From contig CBDCVQ010000018.1 of assembly GCA_965223165.1 (NCBI GenBank), positions 620,001 through 684,000 on the forward strand: 64,000 bases of DNA, given 5' to 3'. The translations under genes were made by a program, and so were the position numbers. Below are positions 24,120-34,700 of this stretch, one piece after another. Position 1 is the stretch's first letter. The number at the start of each line of letters is the position of its first letter. This stretch comes from JABDMH01 sp965223165. Its GTDB lineage: Bacteria; Bacteroidota; Bacteroidia; Chitinophagales; Saprospiraceae. The notes beneath the pieces were generated by a model. The model saw only the letters and a list, made by a program, of their open reading frames with translations. It had not been told where the DNA came from and made no database searches.

Positions 24120-25970
24120 TTAATGCTCGGTATCCTCTTCGTCAGGTCCCAGCGGGGTGATTTGACTGATAAACTCCTTACCATCCTTACCATAGTCATA
24201 AGCCCATCGGTGCACACTAGGGATTTTGCCCGGCCAGTTGCCGTGACCCGGACGGATTGGCGTGGTCCAATCCAAGGTAGTGGCCCCATAGGGATTCCTC
24301 GTCTTTTGCTTTCGCCCCTTCCAGATACTGTAAAAGAAGTTTAGCACAAACAGCAATTGTACAAGAAAGGTGACAATAGCCCCAATGGTGATGAACTTAT
24401 TCAGACCATCGAAATCCTTGAAGGCGTCAAAGGTTTCAAAGCTGAAATAGCGTCTTGGCACACCTGCCATACCGGTATAATGCATCGGCCAGAAGACAAC
24501 ATAGGCACCAATAAGGGTACCCCAAAAGTGGATCTTGCCCAAGGTCTCATTCATAAATCGACCAAACATCTTGGGAAACCAATGGTAGACTCCGGCAAAC
24601 ATGCCAAAGAAGGCCGCCACGCCCATCACAATGTGAAAATGCGCCACGACAAAATAGGTGTCGTGCAACTGGATGTCTAGCGAAGAGTTGCCCAGGAATA
24701 TACCGGTGAGACCACCTGATATAAACATGGACACGAAGCCAATGGCGAATAAGCTCGCCGGATTGAGCCGCACGTTGCCCCGGTAGATCGTCGCGATCCA
24801 ATTAAACACTTTGACCGCCGATGGCACGGCAATGATCAAGGTGAATATGACGAAGATGTTAGAGATAAATGGATTGACGCCGGCCATAAACATGTGGTGC
24901 GCCCACACGATAAATGACAGAAACGCGATGGCCAAAATAGACAGTACCATGGCCCGATAGCCGAAGATTGGCTTCCGTGAATGGACGGAAAGCACCTCCG
25001 ATACCAGTCCCATCGCAGGCAATATGATAATGTATACCTCCGGATGACCCAAAAACCAAAACAGGTGTTGATAGAGGATCGGGCTGCCCCCGACGTGGTC
25101 GAGCGCCTGTCCTCCAATGAATATTTCACTCAGATAGAAGCTCGTACCGAGTCCACGATCAAACATCAGCAGGAAGAATCCGGAGACCAGCACCGGAAAC
25201 GAAAGCAGCGCTATGATGGCCGTCACAAAGAAGGCCCAGATGGTCAGCGGCAGTCGCCACATATTCATCCCCTTGGTACGCAGATTAAGTACGGTGGTGA
25301 TATAGTTTATCCCTCCCAGCAACACGGACACGACGAAGAATACCAGACTGGCGGTCCAAAGCGTCATACCCGCCTTCGAGCCGGAGGACGCTTCTCCCAG
25401 TGCACTCAGGGGCGGGTAAGCGACCCAGCCCCCTGAAAAGGGACCCGTATTGAGGAATAAGGAAATGAACATCACGACCCCCGCCAAGAAGAAGAACCAA
25501 TACGACAACATATTGAGGAAGGGCGATGCCATATCACGAGCACCCACCTGCAGTGGTATGAGCAGATTACTAAAGGTGCCGCTGAGGCCGGCAGTCAGTA
25601 CAAAAAACACGATGATCGTACCGTGCATCGTCACCAGAGCGTAGTAAAACTCCGGGTCCAGGCTACCTACGCCATCTGCATCTACCACAATCCACTTGCC
25701 CAGGAGGGGCTTGATCCAGGTGAGGCTCTCTTCCGGAAAACCCAATTGCAATCGGAAGATCACGGACATACCTGCCCCTATGACAGCCCAGATGATACCG
25801 GTGATCAAGAACTGCTTAGCAATGATCTTGTGATCTTGCGAGAAAATATACTTGGTGATAAAGCTTGCTTGATACTTATCCCCATGGTGATGCTCATGAA
25901 AGTGGTCGTCGTATCCCAACTCTTCAATGATCGCATCCTGTTCTACCGCAGTATCTATCGAATTGGCCAT
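24120..25970 (-). CDS. ctaD: Cytochrome c oxidase subunit I
   Basis: The catalytic subunit that reduces O2 at the heme a3/CuB centre and pumps protons. It is 616 residues with 12 or more helices. Diagnostic motifs: VTMHGTIIVFF (low-spin heme His), FWFLGHPEVYIIILPAMG (CuB His with cross-linked Tyr, A-type), WAHHMFMAG (CuB His pair) and DTYFVVAHFHIVMG (heme a3 and heme a His). The N-terminus has a His/Glu cluster (DDHFHEHHHGDKYQ), and the tail is acidic. It is preceded by subunit II (19 bp) and followed by cyoE. Confidence 0.97.
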   Translation of the reverse strand: MANSIDTAVEQDAIIEELGYDDHFHEHHHGDKYQASFITKYIFSQDHKIIAKQFLITGIIWAVIGAGMSVIFRLQLGFPEESLTWIKPLLGKWIVVDADGVGSLDPEFYYALVTMHGTIIVFFVLTAGLSGTFSNLLIPLQVGARDMASPFLNMLSYWFFFLAGVVMFISLFLNTGPFSGGWVAYPPLSALGEASSGSKAGMTLWTASLVFFVVSVLLGGINYITTVLNLRTKGMNMWRLPLTIWAFFVTAIIALLSFPVLVSGFFLLMFDRGLGTSFYLSEIFIGGQALDHVGGSPILYQHLFWFLGHPEVYIIILPAMGLVSEVLSVHSRKPIFGYRAMVLSILAIAFLSFIVWAHHMFMAGVNPFISNIFVIFTLIIAVPSAVKVFNWIATIYRGNVRLNPASLFAIGFVSMFISGGLTGIFLGNSSLDIQLHDTYFVVAHFHIVMGVAAFFGMFAGVYHWFPKMFGRFMNETLGKIHFWGTLIGAYVVFWPMHYTGMAGVPRRYFSFETFDAFKDFDGLNKFITIGAIVTFLVQLLFVLNFFYSIWKGRKQKTRNPYGATTLDWTTPIRPGHGNWPGKIPSVHRWAYDYGKDGKEFISQITPLGPDEEDTEH

Positions 25971-25989
25971 GTTGTATGGTAGTTAAATC

Positions 25990-27486
25990 TTATTGCTTTG
26001 TTATTCTGAGTTCCGTGCGTCGGTTATTAGCTCTTCCCGCTTCTGTATCGTTGGTATCGATGGGCTGGGTCTCCCCATAGCCCACCGCTGTAAATCGGCT
26101 CTGGTCGATACCGGCGTCCGCCAGGTATTGTGCCACGGCGTCGGCCCGGCTCTGAGACAGGGTCTGGTTGGTATCGGTAGATCCCGTGTTATCGGAATGC
26201 CCCGCCAACTCAATCTCCAGGGAGGAATTATTCTGCATCGCCGTCACCACATTATCCAGCTCATAGCGTGATAATGGGGTCAGCACATTGGATCCGGTCT
26301 CAAAAAAGACATATTTGAGCAGGACGGTCTTAGCCGCCGGATCTTCCGCATCCAGGGCAGACTGCAGGGCATCGTCAAATTCACCTTTGCGAGCCTCGAC
26401 CTCAAAGTCAAACAGCTGATCTTTATATGGATCATCATCCGAGTTTCTGATCGTCGTCAGGTAGAAAGACTGCTGACTACGCAGCCACTGGTCGTACTCC
26501 GCCTGCTCCACGATCACAACTTTCTTCTTCATACTGTAGTGGCCATTGCCACAGAGCTCTGCACAAGCCAGCTCGTAGTCGAAGACTTCCCACTTCTGGG
26601 GACCATCAGGGTCGGCGAGATCAGCCGGCACCTGGTACTCCGGATACTTTGACAGTTCCTCCCGATACTCTTCCGTGGTCTTGCTGGGGGTGAAAACAAA
26701 GTAGGTCGGCATGCCCGGCACGGCGTCCATCTTGACTCTAAAGTGAGGGAGGTAGAAATTGTGCAGTACGTCTCGAGCAAGAATCCGGACACGTACTTTT
26801 TTCCCTTTGGGTAGCACCAGATCGGTCGGGTGAATATCATCCAGGTTCTTGGTATCGGTCCAATCCTGTCCCAGTGGATTCAGTCCGTTAGTTAGGCGAA
26901 AATCACGTGTCCCCAAAGCGCCGTCGGGGCCCGGGTATCTCAGCACCCACAGGAATTGCATGCCCATCGCTTCGATCTCCATGTAGTCCTCGCCAGGCTC
27001 CACATCGGCCATCACCTTGTTCCATACCAAGAGGCCATTGAGCACGAGCGCAAACATGGCAAACGCAGGAATCACGGTCCAGACGATCTCAAGCTTGTTG
27101 TCATGCGGCATAAAGTCTGCCTTTCGATCGGGATGGTAACGGTACTTATTGGAAAAATAGAACAAGGCCACCTGTGTGATCAGAAATACGATACCGGTGA
27201 TCACCAGCGTCACATTAAACAACTTGTCCAGGCTTGGCCCATGCTCGGATGCCGCCTCGTGCGGCCCATAGCCCAGCATGTAGTTTTTGTAGTACCACGC
27301 AGAAACGATCGTAACGACCAGAAATATGACCATAAAGGCCAGCAGGTATCTGCCTTGTCTCCGGTTGCTCTTGATCACCGTCTCTTCGTGCCCGCGAATA
27401 CCTTTGGCCAGCTCATTGATCCGGCTCATCTGCAGGACCACCACGATGAGCAGTACGAAGGATAACAGTATGATTAAACCAGTCAT
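25990..27486 (-). CDS. ctaC: Cytochrome c oxidase subunit II fused to a C-terminal OmpA-like domain
   Basis: Subunit II receives electrons at its CuA centre. This 498-residue form has four predicted helices (about 2-19, 48-66, 91-112, 133-155), two more than usual, then the periplasmic cupredoxin domain with CuA ligands H242 and CAELCGNGHYSM (C308, E310, C312, H316, M319). After a linker (about 330-384) a second domain begins: LLKYVFFETGSNVL, then LAGHSDNTGS, LSQSRADAVAQYLADAGI, TAVGYGETQP and NNRRTELRI. This is a complete OmpA/Pal-type peptidoglycan-binding domain with the Asp and Arg that bind diaminopimelate. The fusion suggests that the oxidase is tethered to the cell wall; no cytochrome c domain is present. 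Confidence 0.95.
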   Translation of the reverse strand: MTGLIILLSFVLLIVVVLQMSRINELAKGIRGHEETVIKSNRRQGRYLLAFMVIFLVVTIVSAWYYKNYMLGYGPHEAASEHGPSLDKLFNVTLVITGIVFLITQVALFYFSNKYRYHPDRKADFMPHDNKLEIVWTVIPAFAMFALVLNGLLVWNKVMADVEPGEDYMEIEAMGMQFLWVLRYPGPDGALGTRDFRLTNGLNPLGQDWTDTKNLDDIHPTDLVLPKGKKVRVRILARDVLHNFYLPHFRVKMDAVPGMPTYFVFTPSKTTEEYREELSKYPEYQVPADLADPDGPQKWEVFDYELACAELCGNGHYSMKKKVVIVEQAEYDQWLRSQQSFYLTTIRNSDDDPYKDQLFDFEVEARKGEFDDALQSALDAEDPAAKTVLLKYVFFETGSNVLTPLSRYELDNVVTAMQNNSSLEIELAGHSDNTGSTDTNQTLSQSRADAVAQYLADAGIDQSRFTAVGYGETQPIDTNDTEAGRANNRRTELRITKQ

Positions 27487-27498
27487 CTATTTCTCTTT

Positions 27499-28842
27499 TT
27501 ATACTACGTGATGATGTAGACTTTCATCGATATACGGGTCGCGACTCGGTACCAGCGGGGCCTTCTCCAACTGTCTCAAGAAGAAGAAGGCAAAGAGTGC
27601 AGCAAACCCCAAAAATGTTCCTAGCTCCAATAGCCCTGGGATCGTAAAGCCCGACACAAAGCTGCTGGCGTGATGTGCCGCGTGCTCGGTGGCCTCACTG
27701 GCATGGGAGATGAGCTGAGCCGCTGCCCCATGTGCTCCTTCTACCGCACCGTGTGCATCGGAAGATCCGTGCCCACCACCATGACCCGACAAAGCATGCG
27801 CTGTATGCAAGACACCGGGCTTGATCATCAGGAAGTAGTCCAGCCAGTGGCCCAAGATCAGGATGATACTGACCGTAGTCATGATGCCTGTCTTGCGCTT
27901 GGTATCGTTGCGTAACAGGACGAAAAATGGAAGTACAAAATTGATCAGCAGATTGCCATAAAACAGTACCGGATACTCATCAAATCGCTGTCGGAAGTAG
28001 ACCGTTTCCTCCCCTATGTTGCCGTACCAGATCAACATGTATTGTGAGAACCATAGGTACGTCCAAAACACACTGAAGCCAAAAATATATTTGCCCAGAT
28101 CGTGGAAATGATCGGCCGTCACCTCTTCAAAATAACCTCGGCTCTTAAGGTAGATCAAGGTCAAGACAGTGATACAAAGCATCGTGACAAACCAACTGAT
28201 GGTACAATACCAAGCAAACAAGGTGCTGTACCAATGGGCATCGAGCGACATGATCCATTGCCAAATGATGGCGGCACTCGAAAACCCTCCAATAGGCAGA
28301 AACCAGGATGCCCACACTTTCATTTTCTTCTTATGGATCGAGTAGTCATATTTCTCGACCTTCTCTTCTTCCAGGGATAGGGATCGCATCTTCCTGGCAA
28401 AGTAGTACCAGACGCCCACGATGATCAAGGTGAATGCGGTATAGCTCACGGGATTGAGAAATCCACGCTTGCCCTCTAGTACAGGATCATTGGCCACAGA
28501 CTCGGCGTCTGCCCAGTGATACAGTTGATGGCTGCCCATCCACAGGCCTAGGATCACGATCAGCATGAGCACCAGGCCGACGACCAGAAATTGGGCATAG
28601 GCCTCCCAGATGCGCTTGAATACCACATGCCAACCCGAAAATGCAATCAAATTGGCGCACAAAAACATGAGTGCCAAAAAAGCGACGCCGGTGAAGAAGG
28701 TACTGTTGTGCAGCACATTACTCCAAAACCGAGGGTGATGTGCATCATCCACAAAGTAGGTCGCGCCCAAGCACAACACGCCAAGCACCATCAAGGCAAA
28801 GAGGAAGGTTCGCTCACGTGCTGCCAGAGTATATTGATTCAT
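27499..28842 (-). CDS. actF: Alternative complex III subunit ActF
   Basis: A 447-residue membrane subunit of quinol:cytochrome c oxidoreductase, related to ActC (NrfD-like) and one of its two quinone-side membrane subunits. Ten or so helices; characteristic segments include GWHVVFKRIWEAYAQFL, WYYFARKMRSLSLEEEK, SLDAHWYSTLFAWY and FSQYMLIWYGNIGEET. Before the last helix there is a His/Gly/Ala-rich loop (about residues 345-400) with more than ten His, which may bind metal. It lies last of the six act genes and 12 bp before subunit II. Confidence 0.92.
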   Translation of the reverse strand: MNQYTLAARERTFLFALMVLGVLCLGATYFVDDAHHPRFWSNVLHNSTFFTGVAFLALMFLCANLIAFSGWHVVFKRIWEAYAQFLVVGLVLMLIVILGLWMGSHQLYHWADAESVANDPVLEGKRGFLNPVSYTAFTLIIVGVWYYFARKMRSLSLEEEKVEKYDYSIHKKKMKVWASWFLPIGGFSSAAIIWQWIMSLDAHWYSTLFAWYCTISWFVTMLCITVLTLIYLKSRGYFEEVTADHFHDLGKYIFGFSVFWTYLWFSQYMLIWYGNIGEETVYFRQRFDEYPVLFYGNLLINFVLPFFVLLRNDTKRKTGIMTTVSIILILGHWLDYFLMIKPGVLHTAHALSGHGGGHGSSDAHGAVEGAHGAAAQLISHASEATEHAAHHASSFVSGFTIPGLLELGTFLGFAALFAFFFLRQLEKAPLVPSRDPYIDESLHHHVV

Positions 28843-28860
28843 AGTGGCTCGTTGTTTTTA

Positions 28861-29715
28861 TTAATGGTGATCGGTGTCCGAAGAATGCTCACCATGGTCG
28901 TCTTCGTGCAGGTCATCCGGGGTATCCAGATCCTGATCATGCATCGCATCGGTATCTTGCGGCAGGGTTGCGGCCGCGATCGATGTCGTATTCAGTGTAT
29001 TTCTCAGTTCACTATACTCCAATCCTGCCTCATCCGCCTGCAAGGCGCGGATGTAGTGGATCACCTGCCATCGCTCTTCGTAAGAAAGTTTGTCAGCATA
29101 GCCTCCCATCACATTCTTCCCATACATGATGGAGTGGTAGTAGCGACCATCGGAGGCTGCCACAAACTCCGGCAGCAAGAAATTAGCGGGCTGAGCAGGA
29201 TATACACCTCCGTCATCTCTGACGAGGTAGCCGCCGCCGTCCCCCTTCTCACCATGACAGATACCACAGTAGACGTCGTACAATTGCTTGGCCCGAGCTA
29301 GCCCCGAGCTGGTGATGGGATAGGGATTCTGCGTGATTTCGTTGGTCGCCCGGGTGCGCTCTTCCTCCGTGTCCTCGTAGTAGTACGGCACATGACCGTT
29401 GATGGGCATGGCTTGGAAGTGGGCCTTCATCGACGCAGCATCCTCGGCCTGACTTAACCCGACATATCCCCTGGGGATGGTCCCGGCCACGGGCTTTCGA
29501 GGATTAGCGTAGTGCTTGTATTCCGCCTCCGTGCCCCATGTATTGTAGTAGTAGTAGTCGTATACATTGGCTTCATACGCCGTGGAGTGAAACATATCGG
29601 GCATGAACTCATGGCCAGGGCTTTCTCCGCCCGATGGGGCGCAGGCCGTCAGCATGACTACCAGGCAAAATAGCAGTGATGCTCTCACAATCAGATCGTT
29701 GGTCTTTGTCCTCAT
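28861..29715 (-). CDS. actE: Alternative complex III cytochrome c subunit ActE
   Basis: A 284-residue lipoprotein mono-heme cytochrome c of alternative complex III. The N-terminus has a lipobox MLTAC (Cys about residue 24). The heme site is YCGICHGEKGDGGG, and a distal Met is available in IMYGKNVMGGY. The last 50 residues are Asp/His-rich (ending TDHH), unusual for ActE in my memory. The ATG at 29715 is chosen, 4 bp after the actD stop; the open frame upstream overlaps actD. Electrons pass through it toward the oxidase. Confidence 0.92.
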   Translation of the reverse strand: MRTKTNDLIVRASLLFCLVVMLTACAPSGGESPGHEFMPDMFHSTAYEANVYDYYYYNTWGTEAEYKHYANPRKPVAGTIPRGYVGLSQAEDAASMKAHFQAMPINGHVPYYYEDTEEERTRATNEITQNPYPITSSGLARAKQLYDVYCGICHGEKGDGGGYLVRDDGGVYPAQPANFLLPEFVAASDGRYYHSIMYGKNVMGGYADKLSYEERWQVIHYIRALQADEAGLEYSELRNTLNTTSIAAATLPQDTDAMHDQDLDTPDDLHEDDHGEHSSDTDHH

Positions 29716-29719
29716 ACCC

Positions 29720-30244
29720 CTAGATTGTCTTTGTTCTAATCTCCGAGGCACCGCTGGCCTCCAGAAAGCGCTGATATCCTGATACGGTCTCGTCGTCTGC
29801 ATGTCCCACCTCAAAGGCGATACAAAACTTGTCATCGGTGATCCTATCATCCAGGACCGGATTGGTCACGCCAGGTCCTTGTCCGTTGATGGCATAGTAG
29901 GTCACTACCATGCCGATGCTCGCAAAAAGCACGGTCAACTCAAAGGTGATCGGGATGAAAGAAGGTACCGACCAATAAGGCTTGCCTCCGAAGATGATCG
30001 GCCAATCCCGGGTAAAGACCCAGGTCATAAAGAGAAATGCGGTCAGCGTGCCGATCGCCCCATAGATAAAGCCCGCCTGGTGCAAACGAGATTCACTCAA
30101 ACCGAGGATGGGATCCAAGCCGTGCACGGGAAATGGGCTGTACACATCCATGATGTCCAGGTGCTGGCTACGGGCTTCTTTCACCGCTTGCAACAGCACT
30201 TCTTCGTCGTCATAGAGCCCAAAAAGTACCTCTCTATTTTTCAT
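29720..30244 (-). CDS. actD: Alternative complex III subunit ActD (DUF3341)
   Basis: A 174-residue membrane subunit of alternative complex III with two helices (about 56-80 and 95-120). DUF3341 features: LFGLYDDEEVLLQAVKEARS at the N-terminus, MDVYSPFPVHGLD, GLSESRLHQAGFIYG, then WPIIFGGKPYWSVPSFIPI. The C-terminal part faces the periplasm. Position between actC and actE matches the standard order. Confidence 0.94.
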   Translation of the reverse strand: MKNREVLFGLYDDEEVLLQAVKEARSQHLDIMDVYSPFPVHGLDPILGLSESRLHQAGFIYGAIGTLTAFLFMTWVFTRDWPIIFGGKPYWSVPSFIPITFELTVLFASIGMVVTYYAINGQGPGVTNPVLDDRITDDKFCIAFEVGHADDETVSGYQRFLEASGASEIRTKTI

Positions 30245-30288
30245 GCTTTATGTATTGGCATTCTCGTTTTTCAATAGTCATTTCCTAT

Positions 30289-31713
30289 TTAATGCGCCAC
30301 TTCAGCCACATGGGCGGCATGGCCACCAGATTCCCTACCCTTCTGATACTCACCGGCGTACTGATCGCCTGAAGTCTTGAGTATGGCCTTGACCTCCGCA
30401 ATTGCCACCACCGGCGCCACGCGCGTAAATATGAGGAAGCAGGTGAAGAAGATACCCAGTGTACCCAGGAAGATCCCGACCTCCACCCAGGTGGGGGCAT
30501 AGTAGCTCCAACTGGAGGGCAAGTAGTCTCTGGCCAAGGTGGTGGGAATGATCACAAATCGCTCAAACCACATGCCGATATTGATAAATATGGACATGAA
30601 GAAAGTGACCGTAATATTTCGCCGCAATTTCCTCGACCAGAAGAGCTGAGGCGACAGCACATTGCAAGACATCATGCCCAGGTAAGACCACCAGTAGATG
30701 CCCTGTACCCGATTCATGAAGGCAAATTGCTCGTATATATAACCTGAATACCAAGCTATAAACAACTCGGTCAGGTAGGCCACCCCGACAATGCTCCCCG
30801 TGAGTAGGATCACCTTATTCATGGACTCAATGTGCTCGATCGTAATGTAATCCTCCAACTTGAGGACCTTGCGCGTAATCAGCATCAGCGTCAGTACCAT
30901 GGCAAAGCCGGAGAAGATCGCTCCTGCCACAAAGTAGGGTGGAAAGATCGTCGTATGCCAGCCCGGGATCACCGAGGTCGCAAAGTCAAACGATACGATG
31001 GTATGCACAGATAGTACAAGTGGCGTGGCCAGTCCTGCCAGCACCAGCGACAGCGATTCAAACCGGAGCCAGTGCTTGGCGGCACCTGTCCAACCAAAGG
31101 CAAGGAAATTGTAGAACTTTTTGCGAAGGCCGGACGCCCGGTCACGCAACGTGGCAAAATCAGGCACGAGGCCCGTATACCAAAATAGGAGCGATACCGT
31201 AAAGTACGTGCTGATCGCAAAAAGATCCCAAAGCAATGGGGAGTTGAAGTTGACCCACAGCGGTCCTCGAGTGTTGGGATAGGGGAAGAAGTAAAAGACC
31301 ACCCAGATCCGGCCGACGTGAATACCAGGGAAAAGCGCGGCACACATCACGGCAAAGATGGTCATGGCCTCCGCTGCCCGGTTTACACCCGTCCTCCACT
31401 TTTGTCTGAACAGCAGCAGGATCGCCGAGATCAACGTACCCGCGTGTCCGATACCGATCCACCAAACAAAATTTGTGATGTCCCACCCCCAACCGACGGT
31501 ACGATTGAGATCCCAGGTACCGATCCCAAACCAGATGGTCCATAAGATGCAGAAGACACCAAACCCAAGGAAGGCCACGGCCACAATGAAGGCGATCACC
31601 CAGGCCAAACTGGGTGTCCGCTCAGAGGGGGCACAGATGTCCTCCGTGATCTGGTGATAATCCTTGTGGCCCGTAATTAGCGGATCGCGGATCGGTGATA
31701 CAACAGCGCTCAT
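30289..31713 (-). CDS. actC: Alternative complex III subunit ActC (NrfD/PsrC family)
   Basis: A 474-residue quinol-binding membrane subunit with about ten helices. It begins with a soluble stretch (PLITGHKDYHQITEDICAP), then WGWDITNFVWWIGIGHAGTL, LFPGIHVGRIW, and NFNSPLLWDLFAISTYF, which are NrfD-like quinone-site segments of ActC. It lies 21 bp after actB and 44 bp before actD. The C-terminus is His/Gly-rich and short. Its pairing with the iron-sulfur subunit ActB is expected by family knowledge. Confidence 0.94.
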   Translation of the reverse strand: MSAVVSPIRDPLITGHKDYHQITEDICAPSERTPSLAWVIAFIVAVAFLGFGVFCILWTIWFGIGTWDLNRTVGWGWDITNFVWWIGIGHAGTLISAILLLFRQKWRTGVNRAAEAMTIFAVMCAALFPGIHVGRIWVVFYFFPYPNTRGPLWVNFNSPLLWDLFAISTYFTVSLLFWYTGLVPDFATLRDRASGLRKKFYNFLAFGWTGAAKHWLRFESLSLVLAGLATPLVLSVHTIVSFDFATSVIPGWHTTIFPPYFVAGAIFSGFAMVLTLMLITRKVLKLEDYITIEHIESMNKVILLTGSIVGVAYLTELFIAWYSGYIYEQFAFMNRVQGIYWWSYLGMMSCNVLSPQLFWSRKLRRNITVTFFMSIFINIGMWFERFVIIPTTLARDYLPSSWSYYAPTWVEVGIFLGTLGIFFTCFLIFTRVAPVVAIAEVKAILKTSGDQYAGEYQKGRESGGHAAHVAEVAH

Positions 31714-31734
31714 AAGTATCTGTTTGGCTTAGGT

Positions 31735-34700
31735 TTATGCTTGGTCGGCATTAATTCTTTCATTCTTATTCGTCACCTTCATCTGGTAGTCGATAGACGA
31801 CCGGACGTTGGTTTCTTCCAGCGCGATATAGGCTCGCTCGCTGTGCTTACGATGCATCAGTTCGCTATGCGGATCGTTTTGGTCTCCAAATACGATGGCA
31901 CCGGTAGGACAAGCCGTTTGGCAAGCGGTCTTGATATCTCCGTCCTGTAGTGTACGTCCCTCTTTCTTGGCCGTCAACTTCCCTTCCTGGATTCGCTGTA
32001 CGCACATGCTGCATTTTTCGATGACTCCGCGCGACCGTACTGTGACGTCCGGGTTTAGTACCATCCGAGTGAGGTTGTCAGCGTAATATGGTGTGGACTC
32101 GTCAAAAGGATCATTCTCGTTAGAGGGAAATAGATCAGCGGCGTTGTAATCCAGCCAATTGAACCTTCGCACCTTGTACGGACAGTTGTTGGCGCAGTAT
32201 CGGGTACCCACACAGCGATTGTAGGCCATTTGATTTAGCCCCTCGGAGCTGTGGTTGGTCGCAGATACAGGACAAACATTTTCGCACGGGGCATTGTCAC
32301 AATGCTGGCACATCATGGGCTGATAGACCACATCCGGAGATTCGACATCGCCGTAGTAGTAGCGGTCGATCCTTAGCCAGGTCATCTCATGGTGCCGGTT
32401 GACTTCCTTCTTGCCGACGATGGGCACATTATTTTCTGCCACACACGCCACCTGGCAGGCTGCGCATCCGATGCAAGCATTTAGGTCGATTGACATCCCC
32501 CAGTGATGGCCCATACCGTAGTACTCCGTTCGATCCGGATACAGGGTCTGTTCGTTTAGGTGCTGGTGATGTGCCCGCTCCTCTTTGAGGTCGTGCACTG
32601 CCTGTTCCAGCTCGTCAGCATTTGCATACCGGAAGATAGTACGCTTCGTGAGCCCTCCTTGGAAACCGCTTCCCAACGTCATGACCGCTTTTTCATCTAC
32701 ATTGATGATCTCGCCACCTTGGGTCTCGTCCGGGCCTTTGACACCCAGTGTATGATGGTGCTGTACAGAGGCAAAGCGCTTGTCTTTACCCACCTGATTT
32801 GACACCGAGGACTCGGTCGAAAAATATTGGATGTTTCCATCCTCGTCGGCACTCAGCATGCGGAAGCAATTGCTACCGACGCCGGTACCCGCCTTGCCAC
32901 TCAGGGCACGGCCATAGCCGAGCGCCGTAGCCACGGTCCCTTGCATCTGCCCAAATTGTCGGACCACGGGCAATCGCGCGCTGGCATCTCCCACCCTCAA
33001 ATCAACCAGCAAGCCATCCTCATCGAGGTCCTTGTAGTAGACAAAATCGCTTCGTCCATCCCACTGCAGAGGTATGTGCAGCACGTTGTCCCACACCACT
33101 CGCGACACCGGATCCGGCAACTCTTGTAGCCAAGGATTATTAGCGTAAGAGCCATTGCCCACGCCCAGCGGCTCGTAAAATTGCACCTCCAACTCGCTGT
33201 TGGCCAGGCGATTAATCCTGCCTTGCAATTCTGTCACGTCCAGGGCAAAACTGGCCGCACTGGCTTCCTCCTGAAGCTCTACAAAGCCGTCATGAAGGGT
33301 ATTATCCCAAAAAGCCTGGAACGTACTGTATGTTGATTGTTTTGGAAACAGTTGGGTTTCCCATTGACCTTTTATATAGGCGTATAGCGGATCTTCTCCC
33401 TCCGCATGCTCGATCTCCTCACCCGCCCAGGTCAGCAACGACAGAGCCAAGGGTCGGGTATTAAAGAGTGGGCTGATCACCGGCTGGACGATGGCATAGA
33501 GGCCACGCTTCGGATGCACATCACCCCAGGCCTCCATATAGTGAGAGGTGGGGCAGGTATGGACGCAGAGATCTTGCGATTCGCTGGGCATGCCGGTGCA
33601 GGCTATGCTGACACTGAGATTGGCCATCGCTTCGGCAATCTCCGCACCACGAGGATGGTCGTAGACGGGATTAGCATCTCCACAGAGGATGACTGCGTCG
33701 ACCCGACCCCCGACCAGCTCGTCGACAAAGGTAGCCATCTCGCTATCTATCCCTTGTCGCTGGTAGGAGCTTGCTTCAAAATCCATCGTCTGTCCATAGC
33801 TACCGACCATGTGGTTGATCGAGTTGATCAGCGCTTGCTCGGCCATGTTGTTGGACCCGGACAAAACGATAGACTCTCCCTGATGATTGACCAGCTCATC
33901 AGCCACGATGGATATGGCCTTCTCCGCCTTGGGATTGGACAGAGAACCGTTTATGTCGATGCTACTACCACCTGTTTTGGCCGCTAATGCATTATGTAGC
34001 TTGGCGATGGCGAGGCCCTGCTCACTCGGCTTGATCAGCACTCGATGATCAGCATTGGAGCCGGTATAGGACATCGAACTCTCAAATTGCACCAACCGTA
34101 CCAGATCATCCGTGTCATGGCCTTTTATCTTCTTGCGCTTGGAAAATGCATGGGCAAACTCAGTCGGAGAGACCCAAGTGCCGAGAAAGTCGGCTCCAAA
34201 ATTGACCACAAGGGCGGCCTTGTCAAAATACAGGGCGGGGATCTCACGCTTGCCAAAAGTCTTCTCGTTGGCCTGCAGCACGGCAGAGCAAGACACCGGA
34301 TCATAAGTCACGGCGCTCGCCTGGGGGTATTTGGCCAAGAAAGCATCCAGCGCGGCTTGCTCAGATGGGCTAATGTTGGTGTGGCCGACTACCCGGATAC
34401 TTCTCGCTCCCCGCAGTCCTGCCATGATGGCCTCATCTATCGTGTCCCAATCAGTTTTCTCACTAACACCCCCGTCCTTGGACATCGGGTCTCGCAGACG
34501 CGCCACATCATAAAGATCCAGCACGGATGCCTGCGCCCGGGCGCTAGTGCCGCCCCCGGTCAATGATGACATCGAGTTGCCTTCGACCTTGATGGGGCGC
34601 CCTTCTCTCGTCTTGATCAGAATGGGGCAAAAGTCGCCACCACGCACAAAGCTGCTGGCATAATAGGTGGCCACCCCGGGGACGATGGTATCTGGCTTCG

